From Rhodococcus sp. Leaf278 (GTDB taxonomy: Bacteria; Actinomycetota; Actinomycetes; Mycobacteriales; Mycobacteriaceae): a stretch of 64,000 bases of DNA. Each line of letters opens with the position of its first letter. The stretch's first letter is position 1. The notes under the pieces were generated by a model. The model saw nothing but the letters and a program-made list of their open reading frames with translations. It was not told the DNA's origin and did no database searches. Made by a program: the position numbers and the translations under genes. The stretch spans positions 26,129 to 90,128 of the forward strand of contig NZ_LMRR01000042.1 in NCBI RefSeq assembly GCF_001426085.1, in the 5' to 3' direction. Of the stretch, positions 27,465-36,227 are shown one piece after another.

Positions 27465-28445
27465 ATGAACGATCGAGTACCGAAAACACGCCGTCGATAC
27501 CTGAAGATCGCCGCTGGGGCGTTGACCGTCGGCGCGCTCGCCCTCACGTTCGCACTCCGATCCCCGTCACCTGTGGGGCATTGGAACAGCGCAGCGAGCG
27601 AGGACCGATTTCTCGCCACCTACGACCGCGCGTTCGAGGATCTGCCCGATCCTGCGGAGACACTCGACATCAGAACCGACTACGGCGTCGTCCGCGTGTA
27701 TCGGTTCGAGGGTGCCGGGACCTCCACGCACCCTCTGCTCTTGCTTCCCGGACGTTCCTCTGCGACCCCGGTATGGGCGGCAAATCTGCCGGGCCTACTG
27801 ACCATCGGCGACGTCTACACCGTCGACCTCCTCGGTGAGCCCGGACGCAGCATCCAGGAACGGCCGATCTCCAACGACCAGGACCAAGCCTCGTGGCTCG
27901 ATCAGACACTCGATGCTCTACCCGACGACCGCGTCCATCTCGTCGGACTGTCGATCGGCGGGTGGACCGCGGCGAACCTGGCGCTGCACGAGGGCACACA
28001 CATAGCCACTCTCACGCTGATCGACCCGGCCCGGGTGTTCGCCGACATTCCGTGGGGCACAGCGATCCGCGCCCTCCCTGCCGCAGTGCCGTGGCTCCCG
28101 AAATCCTGGCGCGACGGCTTCAACTCCTACACTGCCGGAGGCGCTGAAGTGCAGGACGTTCCCATCGCAGACATGATCGAAGCCGGGATGCAGGGCTATT
28201 CACTGAAACTTCCGCAGCCGACACCGATGACCGAGGAGCAACTCCGGACCCTGGGTATGCCGGTACTGGCCGTCATCGCCGGCAAATCCGTGATGCATGA
28301 CGCCACGGAAGCCGTCGCCACAGCAGAAAAAACGCTTCCCGACGGGACCGTACGTCTCTACCCGGACGCGTCTCACGCGATCAACGGCGAATACCCGGAT
28401 CGACTCCGAGACGACATTGCCGACTTCGTTGCGAAGAACTCCTGA
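27465..28445 (+). CDS. Alpha/beta-hydrolase with N-terminal membrane anchor
   Basis: A 326-residue protein with AGGAG eight bases before the ATG. Residues 1-12 are basic (KTRRRY) and 13-32 form a hydrophobic helix, so it is exported or anchored. The hydrolase core has an oxyanion strand LLLLPGRSSATPVW, the nucleophile elbow GLSIGGW (Ser at about 166 in GxSxG), an IDPARV strand and the catalytic His in PDASHAINGEYP. The substrate is unknown. Control by the divergent TetR gene suggests an inducible esterase or detoxifying enzyme. The stop is one base from the stop of the convergent regulator gene. Confidence 0.88.
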   Translation: MNDRVPKTRRRYLKIAAGALTVGALALTFALRSPSPVGHWNSAASEDRFLATYDRAFEDLPDPAETLDIRTDYGVVRVYRFEGAGTSTHPLLLLPGRSSATPVWAANLPGLLTIGDVYTVDLLGEPGRSIQERPISNDQDQASWLDQTLDALPDDRVHLVGLSIGGWTAANLALHEGTHIATLTLIDPARVFADIPWGTAIRALPAAVPWLPKSWRDGFNSYTAGGAEVQDVPIADMIEAGMQGYSLKLPQPTPMTEEQLRTLGMPVLAVIAGKSVMHDATEAVATAEKTLPDGTVRLYPDASHAINGEYPDRLRDDIADFVAKNS

Positions 28446-28446
28446 G

Positions 28447-29091
28447 CTACGGCCCGAAGCGAATGACGCGACGCGCCGCGAACTCGCGGAAGTAGTCCAG
28501 CTTGTTGGCAGGAACCAGCGCCGGCAGCAGGTAGTACCAGAGCCGCTCCATGCGCGAGGGCAATTCCTCGGTGGTGGAGGTGGCGACCGCCACCATGTGT
28601 GCGCCGGTGAGGATTTCCAGGACAAGTGAGCCGATGGTGCGCGAATCCGAGTTGGGGTCGATGTCGCCCTGCGCGATTGCCTTGGCGGCGAGCCTGTCGA
28701 ACGACTCGCTCCACCCGGCCATCACGTTGCCCTCGGTCCCCCGGTAATCGCCGATCTGATGGCTCAATCGGAGCATGGCCGAAACCATGGGATCGCTGAC
28801 CGAGAGGTCGACGACGATGTAGGAGATGCCGATAGCCGCCTCCAGGGCGGGAATACGGCCGTCGTTGAACTGCGAGCAGGCCGTCGTCAAACGAGTGTTG
28901 CCCTCGTCGATGACTGCACGCGCCAGTTCTTCCTTGGAACCGAAATGGAAGTACAGCGCGCCTTTGGTGACCTGAGACTGAGAAATGATTTCGCTGAGAC
29001 TCGCGTTCGCGTACCCGAGACGCAGGAAAACGTTCGCTGCGCCCGCGAGCACGGTGTCGCGAGTTATTTCAGCGCGCGCCTGCCTGACCAT
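28447..29091 (-). CDS. TetR-family regulator resembling gamma-butyrolactone receptors
   Basis: A 214-residue protein beginning MVRQARAEITRDTVLAGAA, then NVFLRLGYANASLSEIISQSQVTKGALYFHFGSKEELARAVI. The combination of RQ-RAE-TR at the start, SLSEI and VTKGALYFHF is characteristic of ArpA/ScbR-type gamma-butyrolactone receptors of Streptomyces and relatives, a TetR subfamily. The C-terminal half also has the family-like LRLSHQIGDYRG stretch. No AfsA-type synthase is visible nearby. Signal-molecule binding is inferred from resemblance only; many such proteins are pseudo-receptors that bind other ligands. Confidence 0.85.
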   Translation of the reverse strand: MVRQARAEITRDTVLAGAANVFLRLGYANASLSEIISQSQVTKGALYFHFGSKEELARAVIDEGNTRLTTACSQFNDGRIPALEAAIGISYIVVDLSVSDPMVSAMLRLSHQIGDYRGTEGNVMAGWSESFDRLAAKAIAQGDIDPNSDSRTIGSLVLEILTGAHMVAVATSTTEELPSRMERLWYYLLPALVPANKLDYFREFAARRVIRFGP

Positions 29092-29280
29092 GGGATCCGC
29101 CTTCGCAATTCTGTACTGCCACCGCGCAAATTACGCCCGAACGGTACCACTGAGTGGCTTTACGTCTCATGTCAACATGCATCGGTCCGATTGAGTACAA
29201 CGCCGAGAGTGACGGAGCTCTCATGACCGACAAAGAGGACGATACCCCCTCTTTCACCGCGAAGAGACGAAACCGGGTAC

Positions 29281-29913
29281 TCATTCCTCGGTCAGTCGAG
29301 GGTCCGCTTCCAGATTCGTCAACCCGTTCCAACACAGGTTCACCACGTGTGCCGCCACCACTTCTTTGGACGGAGTGCGCACGTCCAGCCACCACTGGGC
29401 CGTCATCGACACCATTCCGACCAAAGCCTGGGCGTACATCGGGGCGAACTCGGGATCGAGGCCGCGGCGCGAGAAATCTCCGGCCAGCATGTGTCCGACG
29501 CGTCCGATGGCTTCGTTGAGCAGGGACGAGTACTTGCCGTCCTCGGCAGAGGCAGGGGAATCGCGAACGAGGATGCGGAAACCGTCGGTCCGATCCTCGA
29601 TGTAGGTGAGCAGTGCGAGCGCGACCCGTTCCACGCGAATTCGCGACCGATTGAGATCGAGAGACTTGGTGATCATCCCCAGCAACGTGGACATCTCACG
29701 GTCGACGATGACGGCGTAGAGGCCCTCTTTGCCGCCGAAATGTTCGTAGACGACCGGCTTGGACACGTTGGCGCGTCCGGCGATCTCCTCCACCGACGCG
29801 GCCTCGTAGCCACGTTCGGCGAAGAGCGTTCGTCCCACCTCGATCAACTGCTCGCGTCGTTGCGTCCCGGTCATCCGAACCCGAGGTGAGCGCTCTTGCT
29901 CCGAGGCTGACAT
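29281..29913 (-). CDS. TetR-family transcriptional regulator (upstream of glmU)
   Basis: A 210-residue protein. The DNA-binding part is [45 protein letters not shown] (about 27-71), a clean TetR_N domain. The C-terminal half contains [25 protein letters not shown], typical of a subgroup next to glmU in mycobacteria (the Rv1019 position). It is divergent from tRNA-Gln/glmU, with a 245-bp gap before the tRNA. The ligand and targets are unknown; the conserved neighbourhood hints at a link to envelope or general metabolism. Confidence 0.92.
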   Translation of the reverse strand: MSASEQERSPRVRMTGTQRREQLIEVGRTLFAERGYEAASVEEIAGRANVSKPVVYEHFGGKEGLYAVIVDREMSTLLGMITKSLDLNRSRIRVERVALALLTYIEDRTDGFRILVRDSPASAEDGKYSSLLNEAIGRVGHMLAGDFSRRGLDPEFAPMYAQALVGMVSMTAQWWLDVRTPSKEVVAAHVVNLCWNGLTNLEADPRLTEE

Positions 29914-30158
29914 GGAAACCGCTTCCGTTGACCGACCGTGCGCGTCCTGCCGCCGATATCGGCGACTACCTCACCCTAGCGATGTCCGAAGTATCCGATT
30001 GCCGGGCGTGTGGGAACCGACCTGGCCGGTCTGTTATGAGTCGCGGTTCGACTCACCGCTACCTCTCATGCGAGGATCGTTGCGCTCGGTGGGAGCGCAA
30101 CGGCTTGACGAATGCGTCGTTCGATTCGTCGGCCACTGTCTGTACCACCGGTCGTTTA

Positions 30159-30229
30159 TCCGCCGTGGTGTAATGGCAGCACCTCTGATTTTGGTTCAGA
30201 TAGTTCAGGTTCGAGTCCTGGCGGCGGAG
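30159..30229 (+). tRNA. tRNA-Gln(UUG)
   Basis: It folds with acceptor TCCGCCG / CGGCGGA, D arm GTGT...GCAC, anticodon stem TCTGA / TCAGA around a loop with TTG, T arm TCAGG-TTCGAGT-CCTGG, and discriminator G. The 3' CCA is not encoded. It lies 54 bp before glmU on the same strand, as in mycobacteria. Confidence 0.95.
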
Positions 30230-30283
30230 CGAGCAACATCATTCACGCATGCCCGTCTTTCGCGTTACCGCCTGAGGAGCTCA

Positions 30284-31753
30284 ATGCCTGTGCAGACCGC
30301 CGTGGTCGTTCTTGCTGCGGGTGCAGGTACCCGAATGCGCTCGAAGACCCCGAAAGTTCTGCACCCTCTGGCCGGACGCACGATGCTCGCGCACGCCCTA
30401 CACGCGGCCGCCGACCTCGGACCCGACCATCTGGTGACCGTCGTCGGACATGATCGCGAACGTGTCTCTTCCGCAGTGCACGATCTCGCCGCAACCCTGG
30501 GCCGCACCATCCATACCGCTGTGCAGGATCGACAGTTGGGTACCGGACATGCCGTGCAGTGCGGCCTCGCTGCGCTCCCGGACGACTTCGAGGGCACGAT
30601 CCTCGTCACTGCGGCCGACGTCCCTCTGCTCGACGGCCACACCCTCAAAGCGTTGCTCGACGAGCATCTGAGCGCTCCTCGCCCCGCAGCCGCGACGGTG
30701 CTGACCTTCGTCCCGGACGATGCCAACGGCTACGGCCGCATCGTGCGCACCGACGACGGCGAGGTGGCCGAGATCGTCGAACACGCCGATGCCACCCCCG
30801 CTCAGGTACTGATCGGCGAGGTCAACTCCGGCGTCTACGCGTTCGACGCGGTAGCGCTGCGCACCGCACTGGGAAAGCTCAGCACCGCCAATGCTCAGCA
30901 CGAGCTGTATCTGACCGACGTCGTCAAGATCAGCAAGGCCGACGGCAAAGCCGTCTACGGCACCCAACTCGCCGATCCCGACCTGGTGGTGGGCGTCAAC
31001 GACCGGGTTCAGCTGTCGCATGTCACGTCGGTGCTCAATCGCCACATCATCGAGCGGCACATGCGCGCAGGCGTCACCGTGGTGGACCCGTCGACCACGT
31101 GGATCGACATCGACGTCACCCTCGGCGCGGACGTTCGCCTCGAGCCCGGCGTTCAACTGCACGGCAAGACCCATATCGCCGACGACGCGGTCGTCGGGCC
31201 GGATTCGACCCTGCGTGACGTCGAGATCGGTGAGCGCGCGTCGGTGGTACGCACCCACGCCGAGCAGGCCGTGATCGGACCGGACGCCACGGTGGGACCG
31301 TTCACCTACCTGCGTCCCGGGACCGTCCTCGGCGAGGGGGGCAAGCTCGGCGCATACGTCGAGACGAAGAACTCGACGATCGGCAGACACACCAAGGTCC
31401 CCCATCTCACCTACGTCGGCGACGCCACGATCGGCGAGTACAGCAACATCGGCTGTTCCAATGTCTTCGCCAACTACGACGGTGTCAACAAGAGCCGCAC
31501 GGAAATCGGATCCCACGTGCGGACCGGTTCCGACTCGACGTTCGTCGCCCCCGTTCACGTGGGCGACGGCGCTTACACCGGCGCAGGAACAGTGATTCGG
31601 GAGGATGTCCCTCCCGGCGCACTGGCCGTCTCCGGTGGCAAGCAACGGAATATCGAAGGCTGGGTCATCGACAACAGGCCCGGAACCGAAGCTGCGCAGG
31701 CAGCGGCGCTCGCAGATCGTGATCGGCACGAACAAAAGGACGGCGAACAGTAG
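30284..31753 (+). CDS. glmU: Bifunctional GlcNAc-1-P uridyltransferase / GlcN-1-P acetyltransferase
   Basis: A 489-residue enzyme making UDP-GlcNAc, the first dedicated precursor of peptidoglycan and arabinogalactan linker. ATG 30284 follows GAGGAG. The N-terminal pyrophosphorylase domain starts [25 protein letters not shown] with the uridyl-binding loop, then [10 protein letters not shown] and [11 protein letters not shown]. The C-terminal left-handed beta-helix has hexapeptide turns from about 260, with the acetyltransferase signature [24 protein letters not shown] and NYDGVNK. Both active sites look intact. Its stop overlaps the prs start (TAGTG). Confidence 0.98.
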   Translation: MPVQTAVVVLAAGAGTRMRSKTPKVLHPLAGRTMLAHALHAAADLGPDHLVTVVGHDRERVSSAVHDLAATLGRTIHTAVQDRQLGTGHAVQCGLAALPDDFEGTILVTAADVPLLDGHTLKALLDEHLSAPRPAAATVLTFVPDDANGYGRIVRTDDGEVAEIVEHADATPAQVLIGEVNSGVYAFDAVALRTALGKLSTANAQHELYLTDVVKISKADGKAVYGTQLADPDLVVGVNDRVQLSHVTSVLNRHIIERHMRAGVTVVDPSTTWIDIDVTLGADVRLEPGVQLHGKTHIADDAVVGPDSTLRDVEIGERASVVRTHAEQAVIGPDATVGPFTYLRPGTVLGEGGKLGAYVETKNSTIGRHTKVPHLTYVGDATIGEYSNIGCSNVFANYDGVNKSRTEIGSHVRTGSDSTFVAPVHVGDGAYTGAGTVIREDVPPGALAVSGGKQRNIEGWVIDNRPGTEAAQAAALADRDRHEQKDGEQ

Positions 31754-32736
31754 TGAGCACCCCCAATTGGATCGACAACCAGAAGAACCTGATGTTGTTC
31801 TCCGGTCGAGCACATCCGGAGCTGGCCGAACAGGTCGCGAAGGAACTCGGCATCGAGATCACCCCGCAGACGGCACGTGACTTCGCCAACGGTGAGATCT
31901 TCGTGCGCTTCGAGGAGTCGGTCCGCGGATCGGACGCATTCGTTCTTCAGTCGCATCCGTTCCCGCTCAACACCTGGCTGATGGAACAGCTCATCATGAT
32001 CGACGCTCTCAAACGTGGATCGGCCAAACGCATCACCGCGATCCTCCCGTTCTACCCGTACGCCCGCCAGGACAAGAAGCACCGCGGCCGTGAGCCCATC
32101 TCCGCTCGCCTCGTCGCCGATCTGCTCAAGACCGCAGGTGCCGACCGCATCATCACCGTGGACCTGCACACCGATCAGATTCAGGGCTTCTTCGACGGCC
32201 CCGTCGATCACATGCACGCGCACAGCCAGCTCGCCGATCACATCCGCGGCAAGTACAGCCTCGAGCACATCACCGTCGTCTCCCCCGACTCCGGCCGCGT
32301 CCGCGTCGCCGAGAAGTGGGCGGACTCCTTCGGCGGCGCACCGCTGGCCTTCATCCACAAGACGCGTGATCCGCTGGTGCCCAACCAGGTCAAGTCCAAC
32401 CGCGTCGTCGGCGAGGTCGAGGGCCGCACCTGCATCCTCATCGACGACATGATCGACACCGGCGGCACCATCGCGGGCGCGGTCAAGGTTCTCAAGGAAG
32501 CCGGCGCGGGCGACGTCGTCATCGCTGCCACTCACGGCGTGCTGTCCAACCCGGCCGCCGAGCGCCTGGCCAACTGCGGTGCCAAGGAAGTTGTCGTCAC
32601 CAACACCCTGCCGATCAGCGACGAGAAGCGCTTCGACACGCTCACCGAACTCTCGATCGCACCCCTGCTGGCCCGCACCATCCGCGAGGTCTTCGAAAAC
32701 GGTTCCGTCACCAGCCTTTTCAACGGCAGCGCATAA
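31753..32736 (+). CDS. prs: Ribose-phosphate pyrophosphokinase
   Basis: A 327-residue PRPP synthetase from a GTG that shares one base with the glmU stop. It makes PRPP for purines, pyrimidines, His, Trp, NAD and arabinan precursors. Motifs: FANGEIFVRFEESVRGSDAF, the ATP-binding flexible loop PYARQDKKHRGREPIS, VDLHTDQIQGFF and the PRPP loop CILIDDMIDTGGTI. The pairing glmU-prs is standard in mycolata and feeds cell-wall decaprenyl-phospho-arabinose. A hairpin follows the stop. Confidence 0.98.
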   Translation: MSTPNWIDNQKNLMLFSGRAHPELAEQVAKELGIEITPQTARDFANGEIFVRFEESVRGSDAFVLQSHPFPLNTWLMEQLIMIDALKRGSAKRITAILPFYPYARQDKKHRGREPISARLVADLLKTAGADRIITVDLHTDQIQGFFDGPVDHMHAHSQLADHIRGKYSLEHITVVSPDSGRVRVAEKWADSFGGAPLAFIHKTRDPLVPNQVKSNRVVGEVEGRTCILIDDMIDTGGTIAGAVKVLKEAGAGDVVIAATHGVLSNPAAERLANCGAKEVVVTNTLPISDEKRFDTLTELSIAPLLARTIREVFENGSVTSLFNGSA

Positions 32737-32761
32737 CAATAGGTCTGTTTCGCTCGACCGG

Positions 32762-32858
32762 AACCCGCCCCACCCACTCTCCATCCGCACTGCATGAACT
32801 ACGTCACGTCGACGACCGGAATATGCAGCTCGCGAGACGGGGGTGTGTGGGGCGGGTT
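32762..32858. terminator. Long inverted repeat downstream of prs
   Basis: AACCCGCCCCAC (32762-32773) pairs perfectly with GTGGGGCGGGTT (32847-32858), followed by TCGTTGT. The 73-nt loop is long for an intrinsic terminator. It lies between prs and the next plus-strand gene and may also overlap that gene's promoter. Confidence 0.5.
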
Positions 32859-32883
32859 TCGTTGTCACCTAAGATGACTCGTC

Positions 32884-33516
32884 GTGATCGACGCACACTC
32901 TCTCAACGGCCCGGCTGGAACTACTACCGTCAGAATTGCTCGATGGACGCCGGGCGGGTGCGTCTGGTGCGGGAGCACCGACGCCGTCGAAACCTTTCGG
33001 AACGAACCTCGCTGTGGTCTGTGCCGCGAGAAGGAAGCCGTCATCGACGAGGCCAAGCACTTCATCGGCATGTACGGTCTGCGGCCCCTGGGCGGCACTC
33101 TCGCGTCCGAGGACGACGAGGAGCGCGAGTACCGCGTCACCGCCCGCGATGCGCGTGAGGTCCTCAACCGCATTCGGCTCGAGAAGCTCCCCGACCCAGC
33201 CGCCGTCCGCAAGGCGTTGCGCCCCAGGGCCGCTGCCGCAGTGAACGCGCCGGCCTCACCCTCGTCGACGTCCGCTCCGGCGAAGGCACCGACGAAGAAG
33301 TCGCAGGCCGGTGTCACCGGAATCGATGCGATCGAACTGCAGTCCCGCGTGGAGAAGTTGCTCGGCCAACTCACGTCCGTCGACGAGCAGATCAGCGCGC
33401 TGGACGGCGTACAGGGCCTCCCCGCACGTGCCCGTATGAAGGATCTCGAACGTCAGCGGACCACCGTGCTGTCGACGTTGGCCGCGCTCGAGAAGGCTCG
33501 TCGCCGCACCAACTGA
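32884..33516 (+). CDS. Hypothetical protein with CxxC pair and C-terminal coiled coil
   Basis: The product is 210 residues, from a GTG; later in-frame starts are possible. I do not recognise a named family. The N-terminal part has two Cys pairs, CVWC (about 26-29) and CGLC (about 44-47), spaced like a small treble-clef zinc ribbon. It is followed by a helical segment (EKEAVIDEAKHFIGMYGLRPLGG). A Pro/Ala/Ser-rich linker (about 110-140) leads to a coiled coil, AIELQSRVEKLLGQLTSVDEQISAL, and a basic tail. A nucleic-acid-binding or scaffold role would fit but is guesswork. It is 18 bp upstream of the sensor kinase gene, so co-transcription is likely. Confidence 0.75.
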   Translation: MIDAHSLNGPAGTTTVRIARWTPGGCVWCGSTDAVETFRNEPRCGLCREKEAVIDEAKHFIGMYGLRPLGGTLASEDDEEREYRVTARDAREVLNRIRLEKLPDPAAVRKALRPRAAAAVNAPASPSSTSAPAKAPTKKSQAGVTGIDAIELQSRVEKLLGQLTSVDEQISALDGVQGLPARARMKDLERQRTTVLSTLAALEKARRRTN

Positions 33517-33534
33517 TCCACGTAGTCTGATCGA

Positions 33535-34731
33535 GTGCTGCGCAAGCGTTCGATCTCCCGGCAGGTGCTCGATGCCGTCTATGCGGTCGTCTTCGTTCTG
33601 CTGCTGCTGGGGTCGACCCTGAACGGAGTCGCCGGTACCCCGGGTGTGGGTGTTCTGGTCGGGTTCGGCATTGCCTTGGCCATCCGGCGCCGATCACCAC
33701 GGTGGTCCTTGGCGCTCGCCTGGGTGTTGGCCGTCGTGCAAATGGTCTTCGGAGTGCTCCCCCTGTCGGCCGATACCGCAATCTTCGCGATTCTGTACTC
33801 CTCGGCCGCCTACGGCGACAACGTGGTTCGACGCCTCGGTCTCGTCTCGGCAGTGGTCGGCGGAGTGATAGCGGCGCTGTATCTCGCGTACGTGGACGGC
33901 AATCCTTTCGGAGATCCGACGGAAGAGGGATTCCAGGAGCCTCGCCTCGCTCAGTTCGCTCTCCTCCTCGTCGGCCTGTGGGCCATGCTCGGCTTGTCCT
34001 GGGCATTGGGTCGACTCGCCTACGCGCGGCGCACAGCCATCGAGTCGGCACACGCGCGCGAGCTCGCCGAGGTCTATCAGGCGCGAGCCGAGCAGGAAGT
34101 GGTAATCGAGCAGGAGCGCAACCGAATTGCCCGGGACATGCACGACATCGTCGCGCATTCCCTGGCCGTGGTGATCGCTCAGGCCGATGGCGCACGCTAC
34201 GTGCGTGCAGTGGATCCCGCTGCCGTCGACACTGCCCTGACAACGATCTCCGACACCGCGCGCGAGGCGTTGTCCGACGTTCGGGTGCTGCTGGGGCAGC
34301 TCCGCCACAGCCAAGGCGATCTCCCGACCCCCGGGCCGGGCGACCTCGAGCGATTGATCGATCAGATGCGCGCCACCGGCCTGACCATCGAGTCCTCGAT
34401 CGGCACCGGCGACGTGTCGTTGGGTGCCGGGGCGCATCTGGCGCTGTATCGCATCGCGCAGGAATCGTTGACCAATGCACTGCGCCACGGCGATCCGAAC
34501 GCGCCGGTGACCGTCGCCGTCGAATCGGATTCTGCCGGCGTCGAACTGACGGTACGAAACAGTGTGTTGCCGGGGCCTCCCGCCGCGGAATCAGCCGGTC
34601 ACGGAGTGGCCGGCATGAAGGAACGCGCCAGCCTCTCCGGCGGTACGTGCACTGCGACCGGCGACGCCTCGTCATGGACCGTGACGGCATGGTTGCCTGC
34701 CACCACCCCCTCGACGAAGGGCACTACGTGA
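33535..34731 (+). CDS. NarL-type sensor histidine kinase
   Basis: A 398-residue protein with a GTG start. Five to six membrane helices in residues 12-160 form a sensor with little extracellular surface, an arrangement seen in envelope-stress or antibiotic-sensing kinases. A coiled linker follows (ELAEVYQARAEQEVVIEQERNRI), then the HisKA_3 phospho-acceptor RDMHDIVAHSLAVV with His at about 203. The HATPase_c domain (about 280-390) has RIAQESLTNALRHG for the N box and GHGVAGMKERASLSGG for the G box. The stop overlaps the response regulator start (GTGA), and the ABC genes follow. The stimulus is unknown. Confidence 0.93.
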   Translation: MLRKRSISRQVLDAVYAVVFVLLLLGSTLNGVAGTPGVGVLVGFGIALAIRRRSPRWSLALAWVLAVVQMVFGVLPLSADTAIFAILYSSAAYGDNVVRRLGLVSAVVGGVIAALYLAYVDGNPFGDPTEEGFQEPRLAQFALLLVGLWAMLGLSWALGRLAYARRTAIESAHARELAEVYQARAEQEVVIEQERNRIARDMHDIVAHSLAVVIAQADGARYVRAVDPAAVDTALTTISDTAREALSDVRVLLGQLRHSQGDLPTPGPGDLERLIDQMRATGLTIESSIGTGDVSLGAGAHLALYRIAQESLTNALRHGDPNAPVTVAVESDSAGVELTVRNSVLPGPPAAESAGHGVAGMKERASLSGGTCTATGDASSWTVTAWLPATTPSTKGTT

Positions 34732-35390
34732 GTTCCGATCGCATCAAAGTTACGCTGGTCGACGATCAGCAGCTGTTCCGAGCGGGCATTCGCATGCTCA
34801 TCTCCTCGCAGACCGATCTGGAATTCGTCGGGGAGGCGGGGAACGGACGAGAAGCCGTCGAACTCGCAGCGTCCGCGACTCCCGACGTGATGCTCATGGA
34901 CATCCGAATGCCGGTGCTCGACGGTATCGCCGCGACCGAGCAGATTCTGGCCGCCTCCGACAATCCCCCACGCATTCTGGTACTGACGACGTTCGACCTG
35001 GACGAGAGCGCTGCGCGGGCCATTCGTTCCGGTGCAAGCGGATTCGTGCTCAAGGACGCCGACCCGGAGTTTCTGCTCGCGGCGATTCGTACGGTCCATG
35101 CCGGAAACTCGGTGATCGCTGCGTCCGCGACGACCGGTCTGCTCGCACATTTCACTCCGACGCCTCCGGTTCCGACGGTCCCGGCAGCCTTCGAAACCCT
35201 CACTGCGCGAGAGAAGGAGCTGTTCCGGCTCACCGCCCGCGGGCTGAGCAACTCCGAGATCGCCGAGCTGGAGTACCTGAGCGAGGCGACGGTGAAAACA
35301 CACATCAGCCGCATATTCGCCAAGCTGCATCTGCGTGATCGGGTGCAGCTTGTGGTCTACGCATTCGAGCACGGACTCACTGGAGACTGA
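34728..35390 (+). CDS. NarL/LuxR-type response regulator
   Basis: A 220-residue regulator from a GTG overlapping the kinase stop by 4 bp. The receiver domain has the acidic pair in VTLVDDQQLFRAG, phospho-acceptor Asp58 in VMLMDIRMPVLDG, Thr in LTTFDLDE and Lys in FVLKDADP. The C-terminal LuxR helix-turn-helix is LTAREKELFRLTARGLSNSEIAELEYLSEATVKTHISRIFAKLHLRDR. All residues needed for phosphotransfer are present. It most likely controls the ABC transporter genes that begin 82 bp downstream. Confidence 0.95.
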   Translation: MSSDRIKVTLVDDQQLFRAGIRMLISSQTDLEFVGEAGNGREAVELAASATPDVMLMDIRMPVLDGIAATEQILAASDNPPRILVLTTFDLDESAARAIRSGASGFVLKDADPEFLLAAIRTVHAGNSVIAASATTGLLAHFTPTPPVPTVPAAFETLTAREKELFRLTARGLSNSEIAELEYLSEATVKTHISRIFAKLHLRDRVQLVVYAFEHGLTGD

Positions 35391-35471
35391 CGCCGACGTC
35401 ATCCTGCAGATGTACGAGGTGAAGACTCGCGCCTGACTACTTCGGTGCGTCGAATTCATAGCGTTGTGGGC

Positions 35472-36227
35472 ATGACAAGCACAGCAGGCCCTGTTGCACG
35501 GGCATTCCAGGTCAGTAAGCATTTCGGCGACTCGTCCAATCCGGTGAGCGCGCTCGACAACGTGTCCCTCGACATTCACGGCGGCCAGTTCACCGCCATC
35601 ATGGGGCCATCCGGTTCCGGTAAATCGACGCTCATGCACGTCATGGCTGGATTGGACAGCGCCAGCTCGGGCCATCTGATGCTGGCCGGTGCAGATATCA
35701 CCTCGGCCGACGACGACGCTCTGACGACGTTGCGACGCAAGCAGGTCGGCTTCATCTTCCAGTCCTTCAATCTTGTTCCCACCCTGGATGTTCGGGGCAA
35801 CATCCTGCTTCCCTTCGAGCTCGACGGCCGCGCGCCCAGTGCGCAGGAGTCGGCGTGGATCGATCAGCTGATCGACACCCTCGGACTGAGTGGCCGGGTG
35901 AATCACCGTCCACATCAGCTCTCGGGTGGGCAGCAGCAGCGCGTCGCCATCGCCCGCGCGTTGGGTACCCGGCCGCATCTCATCTTCGCCGACGAGCCCA
36001 CCGGCAACCTCGATTCCCGCACCGGCCGTGAGGTTCTCGGCCTCCTGGCCGCAGCGGTGCGCGAGTACGGCCAGTCGATCGTCATGGTCACCCACGATCC
36101 CATCGCAGCCAGTTACGCCGATCGCATCGTCTTCCTCGCCGACGGCCGCATCGTGAACGAACTGGGACGTTCGAGCGCGGAGCAGATCTCGAGCTACATG
36201 CTGGGAATGGAAGGTGCAGTCCGATGA
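35472..36227 (+). CDS. ABC transporter ATP-binding protein (MacB/LolD type)
   Basis: A 251-residue ATPase from ATG 35472; an upstream in-frame extension is not homologous. Walker [13 protein letters not shown] (about 45-56), Q-loop [17 protein letters not shown], signature [15 protein letters not shown] and Walker [13 protein letters not shown] are all intact. This is the MacB/FtsE-like class that powers FtsX-type permeases in antimicrobial-peptide resistance or envelope export. It overlaps the permease by 4 bp. With the preceding two-component system it resembles a sensing-and-detoxification module. Confidence 0.94.
   Translation: MTSTAGPVARAFQVSKHFGDSSNPVSALDNVSLDIHGGQFTAIMGPSGSGKSTLMHVMAGLDSASSGHLMLAGADITSADDDALTTLRRKQVGFIFQSFNLVPTLDVRGNILLPFELDGRAPSAQESAWIDQLIDTLGLSGRVNHRPHQLSGGQQQRVAIARALGTRPHLIFADEPTGNLDSRTGREVLGLLAAAVREYGQSIVMVTHDPIAASYADRIVFLADGRIVNELGRSSAEQISSYMLGMEGAVR

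Noticed and set aside
29092-29280. Small gene at 29223 between two TetR genes
   Set aside because: The frame from this ATG runs antisense into the next TetR gene, has no ribosome site and no recognisable motif; I see only intergenic DNA.
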